IMG/VR virus record: IMGVR_UViG_3300037071_001584
Location: 1 to 64,000 of that record
Length of the DNA: 64,000 bases
From: a virus
Reading direction: 5' to 3' (one strand)
Both the position numbers and the translations under genes were made by a program. Positions 53,913 through 63,359 of the stretch are shown piece by piece; positions within the stretch are counted from its first letter, which is position 1; every line of letters begins with the position of its first letter. Below the pieces are notes generated by a model. The model worked only from the letters and a program-made list of their open reading frames with translations. It was not told where the DNA came from and made no database searches.

Positions 53913-56900
53913 CTACTTAGATTCTAATGTTAATACTCTTTGTTCCAACTCTTTAATCGCTTCAACTAATACAGCAACCATTGCTTGGTAATTAACTGAT
54001 TTTATTTTTTCTTCTGAATCATCAGTTTTAACCAACTCAGGAAATACTTTCTCTAAATCTTGTGCAATGAAGCCAATTTGATTTTTATCTTCATTATCAG
54101 TTCTATCAAAATTAACACCTTGAGTTTTCAATACTTTTGACAATGAGTTTTCAAGTGGCTTTATGTTTGTTTTTAGTCTAATATCTGAAGAGGCTGTTAC
54201 TGTTCCATTAACACTAAGTCCGGAAGCAGTTATAATCATTCTTTGAACAGGTGTGTTCCCAACCCAAAAAGCAATTCCTTGAGCTACAGATGATAAGCCT
54301 AAACCAACACCGCTTTGTGGAAATATACAATAACCTACGCCAGATGGAGGCGCAAGTAAACCACCTCCACTAAATTGTATGTTACCAGTAAAATCAGCAA
54401 TACCATCATAACTTAATCTTAGTCTTTCGCCTCCGTTAACATAAACTATAAAAGGAGCTAGACCATCTCCGTAAAGAACATTTGCGTATGGTATGCTTCC
54501 AAGCGATGTTCCTGTAGAATTATTTTTTCCAAAGTAAAAATTACCATTATCATTTCTTGTATTTATAAAAGACGTTTCTGTAGATTGATTAAAAGTAGCT
54601 CCACCATAAACTTGTAGCTTTCCTCCAATATCAGAAGTCATTCCAATTAAAACATTTCCTGATGAATTAACTCTTAATCTTTCAAGACCAGTTGTATGAA
54701 TGATAAAATCATTACCGGTTACCCCTATAAATGGAGTATAAGTTGTATTTGCTGCTTCAAATAATATACCTGATAAATTTGTAGTTCCATTTGTACTAGA
54801 TAACAACAAAGGTTCAGAATAAATACCTTTAATATGTAACGACCTATTTGGAGTATCAGTTCCGATACCAACATTACCACCCATTAACGCTAATGAGTTA
54901 GTGAAGTTAATATATCCAGTAGATTTAACACTATCTGTAATTCCAATTTCTGCATAGCCACCAGACGTATTACTTGCTCTTATAGAAGTAGCGCCATCAG
55001 TAGGTTTTCTTACATCAAGTTGAGCTAATGGACTATTAGTTCCAATACCAACACTTCCGTTAGAATTAATAAACATTTTATTACTACCGTTAATATTGAA
55101 ATACAAAGCCCCTGTACCACCTACACTATCAATAGCTGCACCGCCTCCACCTAATGCGTTTAAACGAATAGTTGAACTATATGCACCAGCAGAACTACTA
55201 AGAGTTAATATAGCATCAGCTGTAGCATGAATATGTAAGTTAGTACTTGGTGTTATAGTTCCAATACCAACATTACCACCTAATGGATTTAAAATTAATT
55301 GTCTTGGAACATCAGAATTATCAATAACACCTTGTATAGAAGGCTCGCCACCATCAGCACCAAATACCAGTCCTCTATTTGTAGAAGTTGAACTTACTTT
55401 AAACCCTAGGTTACTAGTTGTTGATACGTGAAGTTTGTAAAAAGGTGAATTTGTTCCAATCCCAACATTGGCTCCGTCATCGTACATTACTCCAGTACCT
55501 AAATTTGAAGCTGATCCCCATTTTGCTATATAATTTGGTGACCCAGAACCTGAAGGTTTAGAATTCCAAATTCCTATGTCTGTTGTAGTAACATGTTGAA
55601 ATGCAACATTATCATTCTTTCCTGTTAAAGCATCATGAGCAGTTACTCCTACAGAAGAACTTGAAGATGTTGCTGTTATTGGTCTAAAATAGAAATCATT
55701 TGGATCTCCTAATAGCGAACCATTTGCTGGGGTACCAGCTCTTAAATAGAATGTACCTAAAGCTATACTGTCTCCTGCAGGTAATACATCTGCAAATACT
55801 GTTGACGTTAAACCAGCTATTGCATCATCTCTATTTGCAAAGATTGCGTTTACTCCAAATGCAGGAGCATTACTTGTAGAAGCTTTGGTTTGTATAACCA
55901 TTGTTCCAGTTACAGTGACAAGTAATTTATATACTTGGTAATTAGTATTTGCAACGGCTCCTGCTCCTACAGTACCTCCAGCATTATACCATTGTGTTGG
56001 ATTGATAACTGTTGATAAAGCAATACTAGTTGCTAATGAAGATAAGTTTGGCAATGCAAATAAGAACTGCATTGGAGTAGGATTAACTGTGTCTGCAATA
56101 GTTAAATAGTTTGGGTCTAATTTGTTGTTAGCATAGTTAATTGAATTCTTACTAAAAGTAACTCCTCTGTTCCCAAATGATATAGATGCTGCTCCAGATG
56201 GAACTATTGTTCCTGAAGAAAGGACAAGTCTGTCTCTATTGTTGACTCTATTATTAGCTAAATCAGGAAAGTATTTAAACGAAACAATGCTATAAACTCC
56301 TGCTGTATTTGCAACAATCATACGAGCTAGATAACAAGTATCTTGGTCATAAACTTTAGAACCTTGAAATACTGCATTGCCTAACTTGTTTATCCCTACA
56401 TAGAATACACCTCTTGTATTAACAGCTAAAGGAGTATTAGTAGCATTAACTACAAATGATTTATTCCCAAAACTTAATAAAAAGTTTGCTATTTTATTTG
56501 CAGGAGTATCAACTACTATCTCATTAATGAAAAGTATATTGTCAACTGCAGTTATATTTAATGTATCAGCAGGAGATATAGATAATACAGATACATCTGT
56601 ATCTGGTCTACTTCTACCTGTTTGATATAAGTTTTTAAAATCTGTCTTATCAGTCTTAACTAAAGCTATTAATGAAGTCTCAGTTTGATCTAATTGAGTC
56701 TGAACATTTGATCCTGTAAGATAATCTACATGAGGAGTTGCTGGTACTTGTAATGCTGTTGTATTATGAGGATTAGACATATTTGCAATATGTGCATCCA
56801 ATACAGATTTATCTCCTTTTAAAAGTAATCCTTCATGCACAGCTTCTCCACTAGGAGCATGTGTTGTATCTCCATCAGTAATTGTTTGCGTAATAATAGC

Positions 56901-57146
56901 ACTACCTCCTAAATCAGTCCAATTCAAAGCATTGGTCCAGTTTGGATCAGTAACATCTAATCCATCAAATCTTGCAGTAGTTCCTGATTGAGATACAATG
57001 TGTCCAATAGTTCTTTTGTTAATTGGAATAGTATTTCTTTCGCTTATAGATGAAACTGCAAGAGCTCCACCTTTAAGTGAACTAGAATTCATTAAAGGAT
57101 TTGCTGTGTTGTTATGTTCGAGTATGTCTGGATAAAAAATTGCCAT
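53913..57146 (-). CDS. Tail fibre with C-terminal S74 chaperone peptidase
   Basis: This 1077-aa protein has an N-terminal anchor region, beta-helix-like repeats with recurring NVGIGT and LHI phrases (residues ~550-800), and a C-terminal intramolecular chaperone. The chaperone segment SSDIRLKTNI has the Ser-Asp-x-Arg-x-Lys arrangement of peptidase S74, followed by GFIAQDLEKVFPELV and a C-terminal helix. S74 domains trimerise and then cleave themselves from mature fibres, so the released fibre would be shorter. It probably recognises a host surface polysaccharide or protein. Confidence 0.85.
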   Translation of the reverse strand: MAIFYPDILEHNNTANPLMNSSSLKGGALAVSSISERNTIPINKRTIGHIVSQSGTTARFDGLDVTDPNWTNALNWTDLGGSAIITQTITDGDTTHAPSGEAVHEGLLLKGDKSVLDAHIANMSNPHNTTALQVPATPHVDYLTGSNVQTQLDQTETSLIALVKTDKTDFKNLYQTGRSRPDTDVSVLSISPADTLNITAVDNILFINEIVVDTPANKIANFLLSFGNKSFVVNATNTPLAVNTRGVFYVGINKLGNAVFQGSKVYDQDTCYLARMIVANTAGVYSIVSFKYFPDLANNRVNNRDRLVLSSGTIVPSGAASISFGNRGVTFSKNSINYANNKLDPNYLTIADTVNPTPMQFLFALPNLSSLATSIALSTVINPTQWYNAGGTVGAGAVANTNYQVYKLLVTVTGTMVIQTKASTSNAPAFGVNAIFANRDDAIAGLTSTVFADVLPAGDSIALGTFYLRAGTPANGSLLGDPNDFYFRPITATSSSSSVGVTAHDALTGKNDNVAFQHVTTTDIGIWNSKPSGSGSPNYIAKWGSASNLGTGVMYDDGANVGIGTNSPFYKLHVSTTSNLGFKVSSTSTNRGLVFGADGGEPSIQGVIDNSDVPRQLILNPLGGNVGIGTITPSTNLHIHATADAILTLSSSAGAYSSTIRLNALGGGGAAIDSVGGTGALYFNINGSNKMFINSNGSVGIGTNSPLAQLDVRKPTDGATSIRASNTSGGYAEIGITDSVKSTGYINFTNSLALMGGNVGIGTDTPNRSLHIKGIYSEPLLLSSTNGTTNLSGILFEAANTTYTPFIGVTGNDFIIHTTGLERLRVNSSGNVLIGMTSDIGGKLQVYGGATFNQSTETSFINTRNDNGNFYFGKNNSTGTSLGSIPYANVLYGDGLAPFIVYVNGGERLRLSYDGIADFTGNIQFSGGGLLAPPSGVGYCIFPQSGVGLGLSSVAQGIAFWVGNTPVQRMIITASGLSVNGTVTASSDIRLKTNIKPLENSLSKVLKTQGVNFDRTDNEDKNQIGFIAQDLEKVFPELVKTDDSEEKIKSVNYQAMVAVLVEAIKELEQRVLTLESK

Positions 57147-57147
57147 G

Positions 57148-58128
57148 TTATGTAATTGCTAAAGTTGTACCTGATGCAAACGCTTTGTCTGAATTAGATT
57201 TATAAACTGTCATATTTAAAACCACTCCTTTAGAGTTGGTATAACTGAAACTTCCAATATTAGTGAAAGCTGATAACACTGATAATGCTCCGTTCATTAT
57301 TATGTTGGATAGATTACCATATGTGCTTGCATAAGCGATATAAGTAAAGTTTCCTGTAACATCATTATATGCTCCTGCTGTATAGTTTGCTGCTTTACCT
57401 CCAACTAAAACTGATTGTTGTAATGCATTTATAACACTAGCTACTTGAGCAGGCGTAGAAGCGCCAGTCAATACAGTGTTTGATGCTCCAAAAAAATGTC
57501 TAAAGAACCATGTTCTTGTTGTAGATACACTTGATATAGGAACGTTGTTATCATCTGTACCAGATATAGTCCATGTTTTAGTTACAGAAGAATTGCTTGT
57601 CGAAGGAGCAGATCCTAAGTATGGAGAAGTTTCTGCCATAATACTTCTGTTATATCCATCTCCAGTTATGAATCTATTTTTAGGTTGATTACCTAAACTG
57701 TCATTTACAGCTGTATATGTTATAGACAAACTATTAAGTATCTCTCCAACTTCTATTGGATTAGAGTTAGGAGCAGCTGTTAATGTAATGCCTGTGTACG
57801 CAGGCTTAACATACTCAAGAGCAATGTCTTTGAATAATTCAATAATAGTCATTCCTGTTGAATGAATAGTTGTTACACCTTCATATTTACCTAAAGTTTT
57901 TCCTGCAGATAATACAACAGGTATATCTTCAGTAAATGTAGATCCAACTTGTATTTTCTCAAAATCTCCAGGAGATAGTAATCCAGCATTAATGCTATTA
58001 GCTAAAGGAATAGTCGCGTCTTCTCCTCCTGTATTGGTAACTATACCATCTATAGGGGAAGCTATGTATCCAAGATCTATAAACGTTAATCCTGAATTTG
58101 ATAATATATTTACTACTTTAGCGCACAT
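57148..58128 (-). CDS. Putative fibre-associated structural protein
   Basis: A 326-aa Ser/Thr/Gly/Asn-rich beta protein. It contains YTGITLTAAPNSNPIEVG and WTISGTDDNNVP, the style of Ig-like/Big-type domains in bacterial surface and phage fibre proteins. Its stop is one base from the S74 fibre start, and its ATG overlaps the preceding stop by one base, so it is likely coordinated with the fibre. No family is firmly recognised. Confidence 0.58.
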   Translation of the reverse strand: MCAKVVNILSNSGLTFIDLGYIASPIDGIVTNTGGEDATIPLANSINAGLLSPGDFEKIQVGSTFTEDIPVVLSAGKTLGKYEGVTTIHSTGMTIIELFKDIALEYVKPAYTGITLTAAPNSNPIEVGEILNSLSITYTAVNDSLGNQPKNRFITGDGYNRSIMAETSPYLGSAPSTSNSSVTKTWTISGTDDNNVPISSVSTTRTWFFRHFFGASNTVLTGASTPAQVASVINALQQSVLVGGKAANYTAGAYNDVTGNFTYIAYASTYGNLSNIIMNGALSVLSAFTNIGSFSYTNSKGVVLNMTVYKSNSDKAFASGTTLAIT

Positions 58129-58529
58129 TATATTGTCTCTATTATGTATTGAACATATACTTTTGAATTAGCTTTAACTGTAAATGTGTAAACTGTTTGA
58201 TTTAAGGTAGACACTTCTAAATTAAGACTTGATCCTGCTGGAAATGTAACATTATCTACTCCTACTTGTTTATATATTCCACCTTCCATTACATTGATTG
58301 ATATAGAGTGAAATGTGTTTACTGGATAGGATACAACTAAGTCTGCTAATGGTTCGAATATCTCATCAACAACAGTACTATAATCTGCTCCACCATTTGC
58401 ACAAGAACTTACAGCAGCAACTAAATCTACTAATTTTCTTAAATCTGAATTCTTTATTTTATTACAATCTTGAAAGGCTATAAGTAATTCATTTATTACT
58501 TGGTCGATTTCATTACACTCTATAACCAT
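58128..58529 (-). CDS. Small structural protein in the fibre cluster
   Basis: A 133-aa protein with a helical N-terminal third (CNEIDQVINELLIAFQDCNK) and a beta-rich remainder (YPVNTFHSISINVMEGG, SLNLEVSTLNQTVYTF). It overlaps the 326-aa gene by one base. It is not recognised; by context a fibre base or adaptor protein. Confidence 0.58.
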   Translation of the reverse strand: MVIECNEIDQVINELLIAFQDCNKIKNSDLRKLVDLVAAVSSCANGGADYSTVVDEIFEPLADLVVSYPVNTFHSISINVMEGGIYKQVGVDNVTFPAGSSLNLEVSTLNQTVYTFTVKANSKVYVQYIIETI

Positions 58530-58554
58530 CTTGTTTTATTTTAAATTATTTATT

Positions 58555-59382
58555 TTATATCTGTACAACTTCTAAATGAATTTTTAAGTTCTGAGCTCCA
58601 GTAGAACTCTCTCTTAGTCCAAAGTCAAATTGTGTTGCAGTTATTACTTTTAGAACTCCTTGTAATACTCTACTATCTGCATCATAAGGAGATGCCGCTA
58701 AAGTTTCTACACATTGTCTAAAGAAGTAACTTGTATTAGTCATAGAATTAGCTACAGTACATCTAACTACAGTCAATCCAGCTACATCATTAAACGTAAC
58801 TTCTGCAACAGTTATATCTCCAAATACAGGCAAAAACGTTCCTACAGGTGTGCTTCCTAAATTCAATCCACTAAATCCACCAACATTAAATACTTTGTTT
58901 ACTGGACTAGTACCTGGAATTCCTTGTGGACCTATAGGTCCTTGTGGACCAGTAGCTCCTTGAGGCCCAGTTGCGCCAGTATTACCAGTATCTCCTTTTG
59001 GTCCAGTCGCTCCAGATCCTGCAGGTCCAGTTGGCCCTGTTGGTCCTTGAATACCTTGAGGCCCTTGAGCGCCTGTTGGTCCAGTTTGAGATGGAAAGAA
59101 ATTGAATATTCTATTAGAATAGTCTATACCAAAAGAAGTTACTCCATCAGGATATGTAAAGTTAGTTGAACGTAGCCCTACTTCAGCACCTACAACTTCT
59201 CTCCATTCCCATCTAGATTTCTCTTCTATACATAGCACAACTAATCCTTCAGGATATACATATGCTAAATTATCATTAACACCTAAATCTTTAAGTGCTG
59301 CTTCGCTTAATGAATACTCTTTTACACTCAGTGGTATTTGGTTCTGTGTTCTTAAGCCTAAAGGTATATTTGCGTAATCCAT
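58555..59382 (-). CDS. Collagen-like fibre protein
   Basis: The 275-aa protein has an N-terminal ~95 residues of anchor-like beta region, then a run of Gly-x-y triplets at residues ~98-154 ([14 protein letters not shown]... type), then a C-terminal ~120-residue globular beta domain. Gly-x-y runs form triple helices and make thin trimeric stalks of phage head or tail fibres. The C-terminal domain would be the host-contacting knob. Overlaps the preceding gene by one base. Confidence 0.82.
   Translation of the reverse strand: MDYANIPLGLRTQNQIPLSVKEYSLSEAALKDLGVNDNLAYVYPEGLVVLCIEEKSRWEWREVVGAEVGLRSTNFTYPDGVTSFGIDYSNRIFNFFPSQTGPTGAQGPQGIQGPTGPTGPAGSGATGPKGDTGNTGATGPQGATGPQGPIGPQGIPGTSPVNKVFNVGGFSGLNLGSTPVGTFLPVFGDITVAEVTFNDVAGLTVVRCTVANSMTNTSYFFRQCVETLAASPYDADSRVLQGVLKVITATQFDFGLRESSTGAQNLKIHLEVVQI
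58918..59090 (-). repeat. Collagen Gly-x-y coding repeat
   Basis: About 19 consecutive Gly-x-y codon triplets within the collagen-like gene; at DNA level recurring ggtccagttggccct-type units on the coding strand. Such low-complexity tracts recombine easily and can vary in length between related phages. Confidence 0.8.
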
Positions 59383-60029
59383 TATATTTGTTTTATTTTA
59401 AATTTCATAGTTCCAATAGAGTATAAATTATTACCAATAAATATTCTAGTTTTTAGTTCGTCATTATAATGAGATTGAAATCCTTCAGTTACATTATTTC
59501 CAAGAACATCATATATTTCGTATTCAGTATCTTCTTCTGAGCAGTTCAATGCGAATGCAATTAAACCTATATCTTCATATACTATATCAATACCTTCAGC
59601 AAATACTTCTCTAGTTGCAGCATCTTTTGTTTCTAAGTAAGTGCCTGAAGCAACTAAATCAAGAATGTTTTGATAGGTGATACCTAGAGACTCTTGCCAA
59701 TATACTACAGAAGGAACTGGAAGAACAACAACTTGTTCATTCTTGTCTGCTACAACAAACTTAGTATCTAAATTAACTGGGAATCCAGTAACTGTTTTTA
59801 CTTTGCATATATATTTAGAATTATTATACAAAGTTATGTATAAGCATTCTAGTTGTTTTCTTTGTTTATTAGAGATAGTGACATTGCATTCATTTAAAAG
59901 ATTGAATATTAAGTTTAATACATATAAATCTTCTGATTCAAGTTTTCCGTTTAGTCTTGCTTGATTGTGTAGTTTTTTTAATGAAGCATTCAGAACTAAC
60001 GCATGGTTGTTTTCTGTTATTTCTATCAT
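59382..60029 (-). CDS. Structural-region protein of unknown function
   Basis: A 215-aa protein with an N-terminal helical segment ([22 protein letters not shown]) and a beta-rich rest ([21 protein letters not shown]). It overlaps neighbours on both sides by one base, indicating a tight fibre-operon member. No motif recognised; a fibre attachment or decoration protein is plausible. Confidence 0.58.
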   Translation of the reverse strand: MIEITENNHALVLNASLKKLHNQARLNGKLESEDLYVLNLIFNLLNECNVTISNKQRKQLECLYITLYNNSKYICKVKTVTGFPVNLDTKFVVADKNEQVVVLPVPSVVYWQESLGITYQNILDLVASGTYLETKDAATREVFAEGIDIVYEDIGLIAFALNCSEEDTEYEIYDVLGNNVTEGFQSHYNDELKTRIFIGNNLYSIGTMKFKIKQI

Positions 60030-60610
60030 TACTCTATCTGTTTAAATCCGCCACATGTAGTGCATTTACTTGACTCACATGACACGCAATTATTATTTAG
60101 ACTACAAAGCTTCTTCAGCATATTTATGTTGTTCATAGCGTCTGAATAGAAGCCTAATTCTATACTTTTAAGTGTTGCATCAATTAGTAATCCTACTTGA
60201 ATTACTAAATTTGAATTTAAATTTGGTTGATAGTTTGTACAGTTAGCTGTATTAGCTTTCATAAATTCATTCAACAAACATATGTAGTAATCGTATAAGT
60301 TATAAGTAATGGCCAATGCAGGAGAACCACATGTAGAACAGTTTTCTTCTGGAACATTATCAGTTATTTCAACGAACCATAAGTCCTTGAAAAAGTCAGT
60401 TGATAACTCTGTATTCGTATATATAAGAACTTCTTTATTGTTAGTTCCTACAATTTTGTAAGAACCATCTATAGCTAGAGAATAGTCTTTAAAGGTATTC
60501 ATGTTCCAGAATTTTATAGATACAATTTGATAACCTACTAATGTTTCTACATCTAAGGCTATTTGACTACCATCTTCTATTATTGAAAAGTTATTTACAA
60601 TTATTGCCAT
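60029..60610 (-). CDS. Cysteine-rich protein, possible zinc-binding decoration
   Basis: This 193-aa protein has a beta N-terminal half, an ENCSTCGSP turn near residue 92, and a C-terminal cluster CVSCESSKCTTCGG near residue 175, giving several CxxC pairs that could bind zinc or form disulphides in the virion. It starts downstream of a strong terminator with no obvious promoter in the 26-base leader, so transcription may be readthrough. It begins the fibre/decoration cluster. Unrecognised family. Confidence 0.6.
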   Translation of the reverse strand: MAIIVNNFSIIEDGSQIALDVETLVGYQIVSIKFWNMNTFKDYSLAIDGSYKIVGTNNKEVLIYTNTELSTDFFKDLWFVEITDNVPEENCSTCGSPALAITYNLYDYYICLLNEFMKANTANCTNYQPNLNSNLVIQVGLLIDATLKSIELGFYSDAMNNINMLKKLCSLNNNCVSCESSKCTTCGGFKQIE

Positions 60611-60627
60611 TTATATATTTTTTAGTC

Positions 60628-60661
60628 AAAAAAAAAGGAGAGGAAAAATATCCTCCCCTTA
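60628..60661 (-). terminator. Strong terminator ending the capsid gene group
   Basis: On the minus strand, 60652-60661 pairs with 60636-60645 (10 bp, one G-T wobble) with a 6-base loop, followed by a run of at least seven Ts. It separates the 331-aa structural gene from the fibre cluster. Confidence 0.85.
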
Positions 60662-60681
60662 ATTTCATTAGGTTATTGTTA

Positions 60682-61677
60682 TTACGGTGTTGGTGTTACA
60701 GGTACTGGAATTCTTCCATCAACTGCAGTAGCAATTTCTGCCAATATTAAGTCAGCAACTGTAGAAGAAATTCCATCAGGAGTTTCAGCAAAAATTGTCA
60801 ATACTTTGTATTGTCTTTCAACACTAGTCTCTTTACGCGGCATGTAGTAAATGATATTGATAGTATCATAAAATGCAGCCTTGTCTGCGTAATAAGGAGT
60901 ATCAAAGTTTGCAGGATAACCTACTTCTCTTGCAGGATCATACTTGTATCCTTTAACGAACCATTCGTAGTTAACTGCTTGTTTACCAGTTCCATTTCCA
61001 GGATTAGGTTGAACAGTAGTAGCTACTGTAAGTAATCCTAAGTTAACTGCAAGAGCAGTCAAACTATAAGCATTACTAAATGATTTCCCAAGCGCACTAA
61101 ATTCAATTTGTTTTCCGATAATTTTACCAGGAACAACGTCTTGATATTTACCAGTAACAGTGAATTGTGCTGCACCTACTGTTGCTACTACAAACTCAGA
61201 GTTTCCTCTTTTAATTAAATTTTGATTCAAAGATAGAACTAGTCCATCACGAATTGTAGTAGTAGTGTCTCCAGCTCCTGACACATAAAATCCTTGGATA
61301 ACTGCAAAGTTTTCAGGAGACAATGATCCACCATCATTATATAAAACAATCTCTGCTTCATATGTAACTTCTGGTGTTGCTGTAACAACTGTATAGGTTA
61401 CTTGCTTTTGTACTTCAGCCACATAGTTATGTGCTGTAACTTTTTCTATATACTGTGAATAGATAGTATCTGAGAATTCAAAATTTAAATTCTTTACAGG
61501 ATCACCTGCGGTTCCCTGATAAAATTTAATAGTAGAATTTGCAGTTACTGGAGATCCAGATGCAGAAAAGGCTTGAATATATCCAGGTAAGGCGTTAATT
61601 AAAAAGGCCTGTAAGTTTACGGCTCCAGCATATGTATCCCCAATTATAACTTCGCCAACTTGATTTGGTCCAAACAT
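60682..61677 (-). CDS. Structural virion protein
   Basis: A 331-aa beta-rich, Thr/Val/Ala-rich protein without Cys-rich or helical stretches, ending TAVDGRIPVPVTPTP. It has the composition of a capsid, sheath or tube subunit. It is the last gene before a strong terminator and two genes after the protein following the capsid gene. Such a position suggests high expression and a virion role, but its family is not recognisable to me. Confidence 0.62.
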   Translation of the reverse strand: MFGPNQVGEVIIGDTYAGAVNLQAFLINALPGYIQAFSASGSPVTANSTIKFYQGTAGDPVKNLNFEFSDTIYSQYIEKVTAHNYVAEVQKQVTYTVVTATPEVTYEAEIVLYNDGGSLSPENFAVIQGFYVSGAGDTTTTIRDGLVLSLNQNLIKRGNSEFVVATVGAAQFTVTGKYQDVVPGKIIGKQIEFSALGKSFSNAYSLTALAVNLGLLTVATTVQPNPGNGTGKQAVNYEWFVKGYKYDPAREVGYPANFDTPYYADKAAFYDTINIIYYMPRKETSVERQYKVLTIFAETPDGISSTVADLILAEIATAVDGRIPVPVTPTP

Positions 61678-61705
61678 AATTTATTTTGTTTTAATTTTAT
61701 TATTA

Positions 61706-62443
61706 TTACTCATTTCTTTGATCGAGTTGAATCTTTGATTCAAGGTTCGAAGGTTTATAATCTCTTAAGGCCAGTTCTACTGCCCTGTCTAAAATTTCTC
61801 TATGAATTTCTTCATTGAGTTCACATGGAGTTTCTGCAGTTATATTATCAATTGAAAGTCCTTCATCTGGGAATGCCGCTTCTAGATCTGTTAAAACTAT
61901 TGGCATTGGATACTTTATGTATCTGACCTTATACTCTACAATATTGTAAGGACTTATTAATTCAACAACTTTTTTGTTACTTAATTCAGAATAGTCCATT
62001 CTCCAAACATGTTCTTGATCAGGTCTTTTAAATGGGTTTTTAATATTCGTATTAAATTCATCATGTGTTTTAGGATATACATCAATGTATTTCCCATTCA
62101 AACAATCGTCAGTAGATACTTTTGCTAGCTCTTGCACAATTACAAATACATTATTTGGTATTCCGAAAAACTGTGATTCTGGTACTATACCTAGTGTGCT
62201 GATAAGCTTATCAATAGATGCATAGGCAACCAATAACTCTCTTAGATCATTTCTTCTTTTTTCTGAATTTTCAAATCCGTCTCTATATTTATTTCCTAAA
62301 GGATTATAATAGTTCTTTACTAACTCTAATTGCGCTTTAGTTAAGAATACACTAATCTCATAGTCATCTAGGCCTGGAGCACTATTAGTCGCAATCGCAT
62401 TATAATGAATAAGAAACTCATTTTTTAACTCAGAATTTGTCAT
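61706..62443 (-). CDS. Probable head-tail adaptor/ring protein
   Basis: A 245-aa mainly helical protein. Its N-terminus (MTNSELKNEFLIHYNAIA) and LTKAQLELVKNYYNP, with a later VEYKVRYIKYPMPIVL strand pair and a helical end (IHREILDRAVELALRDY), are typical of adaptor or completion proteins that pack below the portal in podovirus-like phages. It follows the 287-aa gene by two bases. The assignment rests on pattern and order. Confidence 0.62.
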   Translation of the reverse strand: MTNSELKNEFLIHYNAIATNSAPGLDDYEISVFLTKAQLELVKNYYNPLGNKYRDGFENSEKRRNDLRELLVAYASIDKLISTLGIVPESQFFGIPNNVFVIVQELAKVSTDDCLNGKYIDVYPKTHDEFNTNIKNPFKRPDQEHVWRMDYSELSNKKVVELISPYNIVEYKVRYIKYPMPIVLTDLEAAFPDEGLSIDNITAETPCELNEEIHREILDRAVELALRDYKPSNLESKIQLDQRNE

Positions 62444-62445
62444 AT

Positions 62446-63309
62446 TTATTTAGCGTTTAAAATTTTAGCTTCTATAAAGCCTCTAACGTCTTGATGCTTT
62501 GGATTATCTAAATAATTAATGGCATTATCAAATGTAGCAACTTGACTATTTTCACATAAATCTAATCCATCTTCAGTTTTGTATTTGTTACCATGTTTGA
62601 TAATAATACCTTTCTCTTCAGCTGTATGTAGTAATAATTTAGTTTCAAATTTAGTGTCATTCAACAATGCAATAAATCCTGCTGGTTTAGTATCAATAAA
62701 TTCTTCAACTTTAGTTTGTAACCATTTTAAAGGCGATTCTTTTGATATAGGTTTGTTTGTTAACAATTTCAATATACCAACAAGCTTTTCTCTATCATCC
62801 TCGATTTTACCATAAAGTTTAAAAGCATTTTTCTTATTGTCATAACCAACTTTCTTTTCAGTTATTTCTTCATCTGGTGTAGTTATTACAAAACGATATG
62901 TTTGTTTGTCATTTCTCTCTGCCCATGATTGAGCAATATCATCTTTCAAGAACAACATAATCTTATAAGATATGTAATCCAGTGGATTACCTAGATTAAA
63001 TCTATTGTCATCTTTATATAAAGATACGAAATGTTCATTCCAGAACTCTCCATAAACAGACAAGTCTAACCCTGTTAACTCTTCGATTGCGGCTTTCTCT
63101 TCTTTAGTAAGAACATTTGCAATTGAACCATTTCTTAACAGAGGTGCTTGATATTTATTTACAGCTCCTTCTAACATACCACCTGCAATAACGTGATCAT
63201 CATTCACGCTAGATGCCATTCCTTGTCGTCTTTTAATAAACTTAACTACAATCTCTTTTTGAGGTAATTCAAATTTATCTAAGACTTCTTCTTTTGCTTC
63301 TCTTCCCAT
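62446..63309 (-). CDS. Conserved structural-region protein after the capsid gene
   Basis: A 287-aa Lys/Glu-rich, mostly helical protein with a beta segment (TYRFVITTPDEEITEK) in the middle. The N-terminal FIKRRQGMASSVNDDHVIAGG and a WNEHFVSLY phrase recur, as far as I recall, in the gene after the major capsid protein in crAss-like phages, where it is an accessory virion or assembly protein. Preceded by a short leader after the capsid terminator. No enzymatic motif. Confidence 0.6.
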   Translation of the reverse strand: MGREAKEEVLDKFELPQKEIVVKFIKRRQGMASSVNDDHVIAGGMLEGAVNKYQAPLLRNGSIANVLTKEEKAAIEELTGLDLSVYGEFWNEHFVSLYKDDNRFNLGNPLDYISYKIMLFLKDDIAQSWAERNDKQTYRFVITTPDEEITEKKVGYDNKKNAFKLYGKIEDDREKLVGILKLLTNKPISKESPLKWLQTKVEEFIDTKPAGFIALLNDTKFETKLLLHTAEEKGIIIKHGNKYKTEDGLDLCENSQVATFDNAINYLDNPKHQDVRGFIEAKILNAK

Positions 63310-63320
63310 TTTCTCCCTAT

Positions 63321-63346
63321 TTAAGAAAAGGGGAATTGCTTCCCCT
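63321..63346 (-). terminator. Terminator after the major capsid gene
   Basis: On the minus strand, AGGGGAA (63340-63346) pairs with TTCCCCT (63329-63335) across a GCAA tetraloop, followed by TTTCTT. A compact terminator just after the capsid stop that probably allows partial readthrough. Confidence 0.8.
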
Positions 63347-63359
63347 AATCAATTTATTA

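Noticed and set aside
58918-59090. Regular DNA repeats that could suggest a CRISPR or tandem array
   Set aside because: They are the codon periodicity of Gly-x-y triplets in the collagen-like gene; there are no unique spacers of constant length.
61741-61765. GGTTCGAAGG resembling a tRNA T-arm
   Set aside because: It is inside a coding gene and no acceptor stem, anticodon arm or CCA end can be built around it. No tRNA was found elsewhere.
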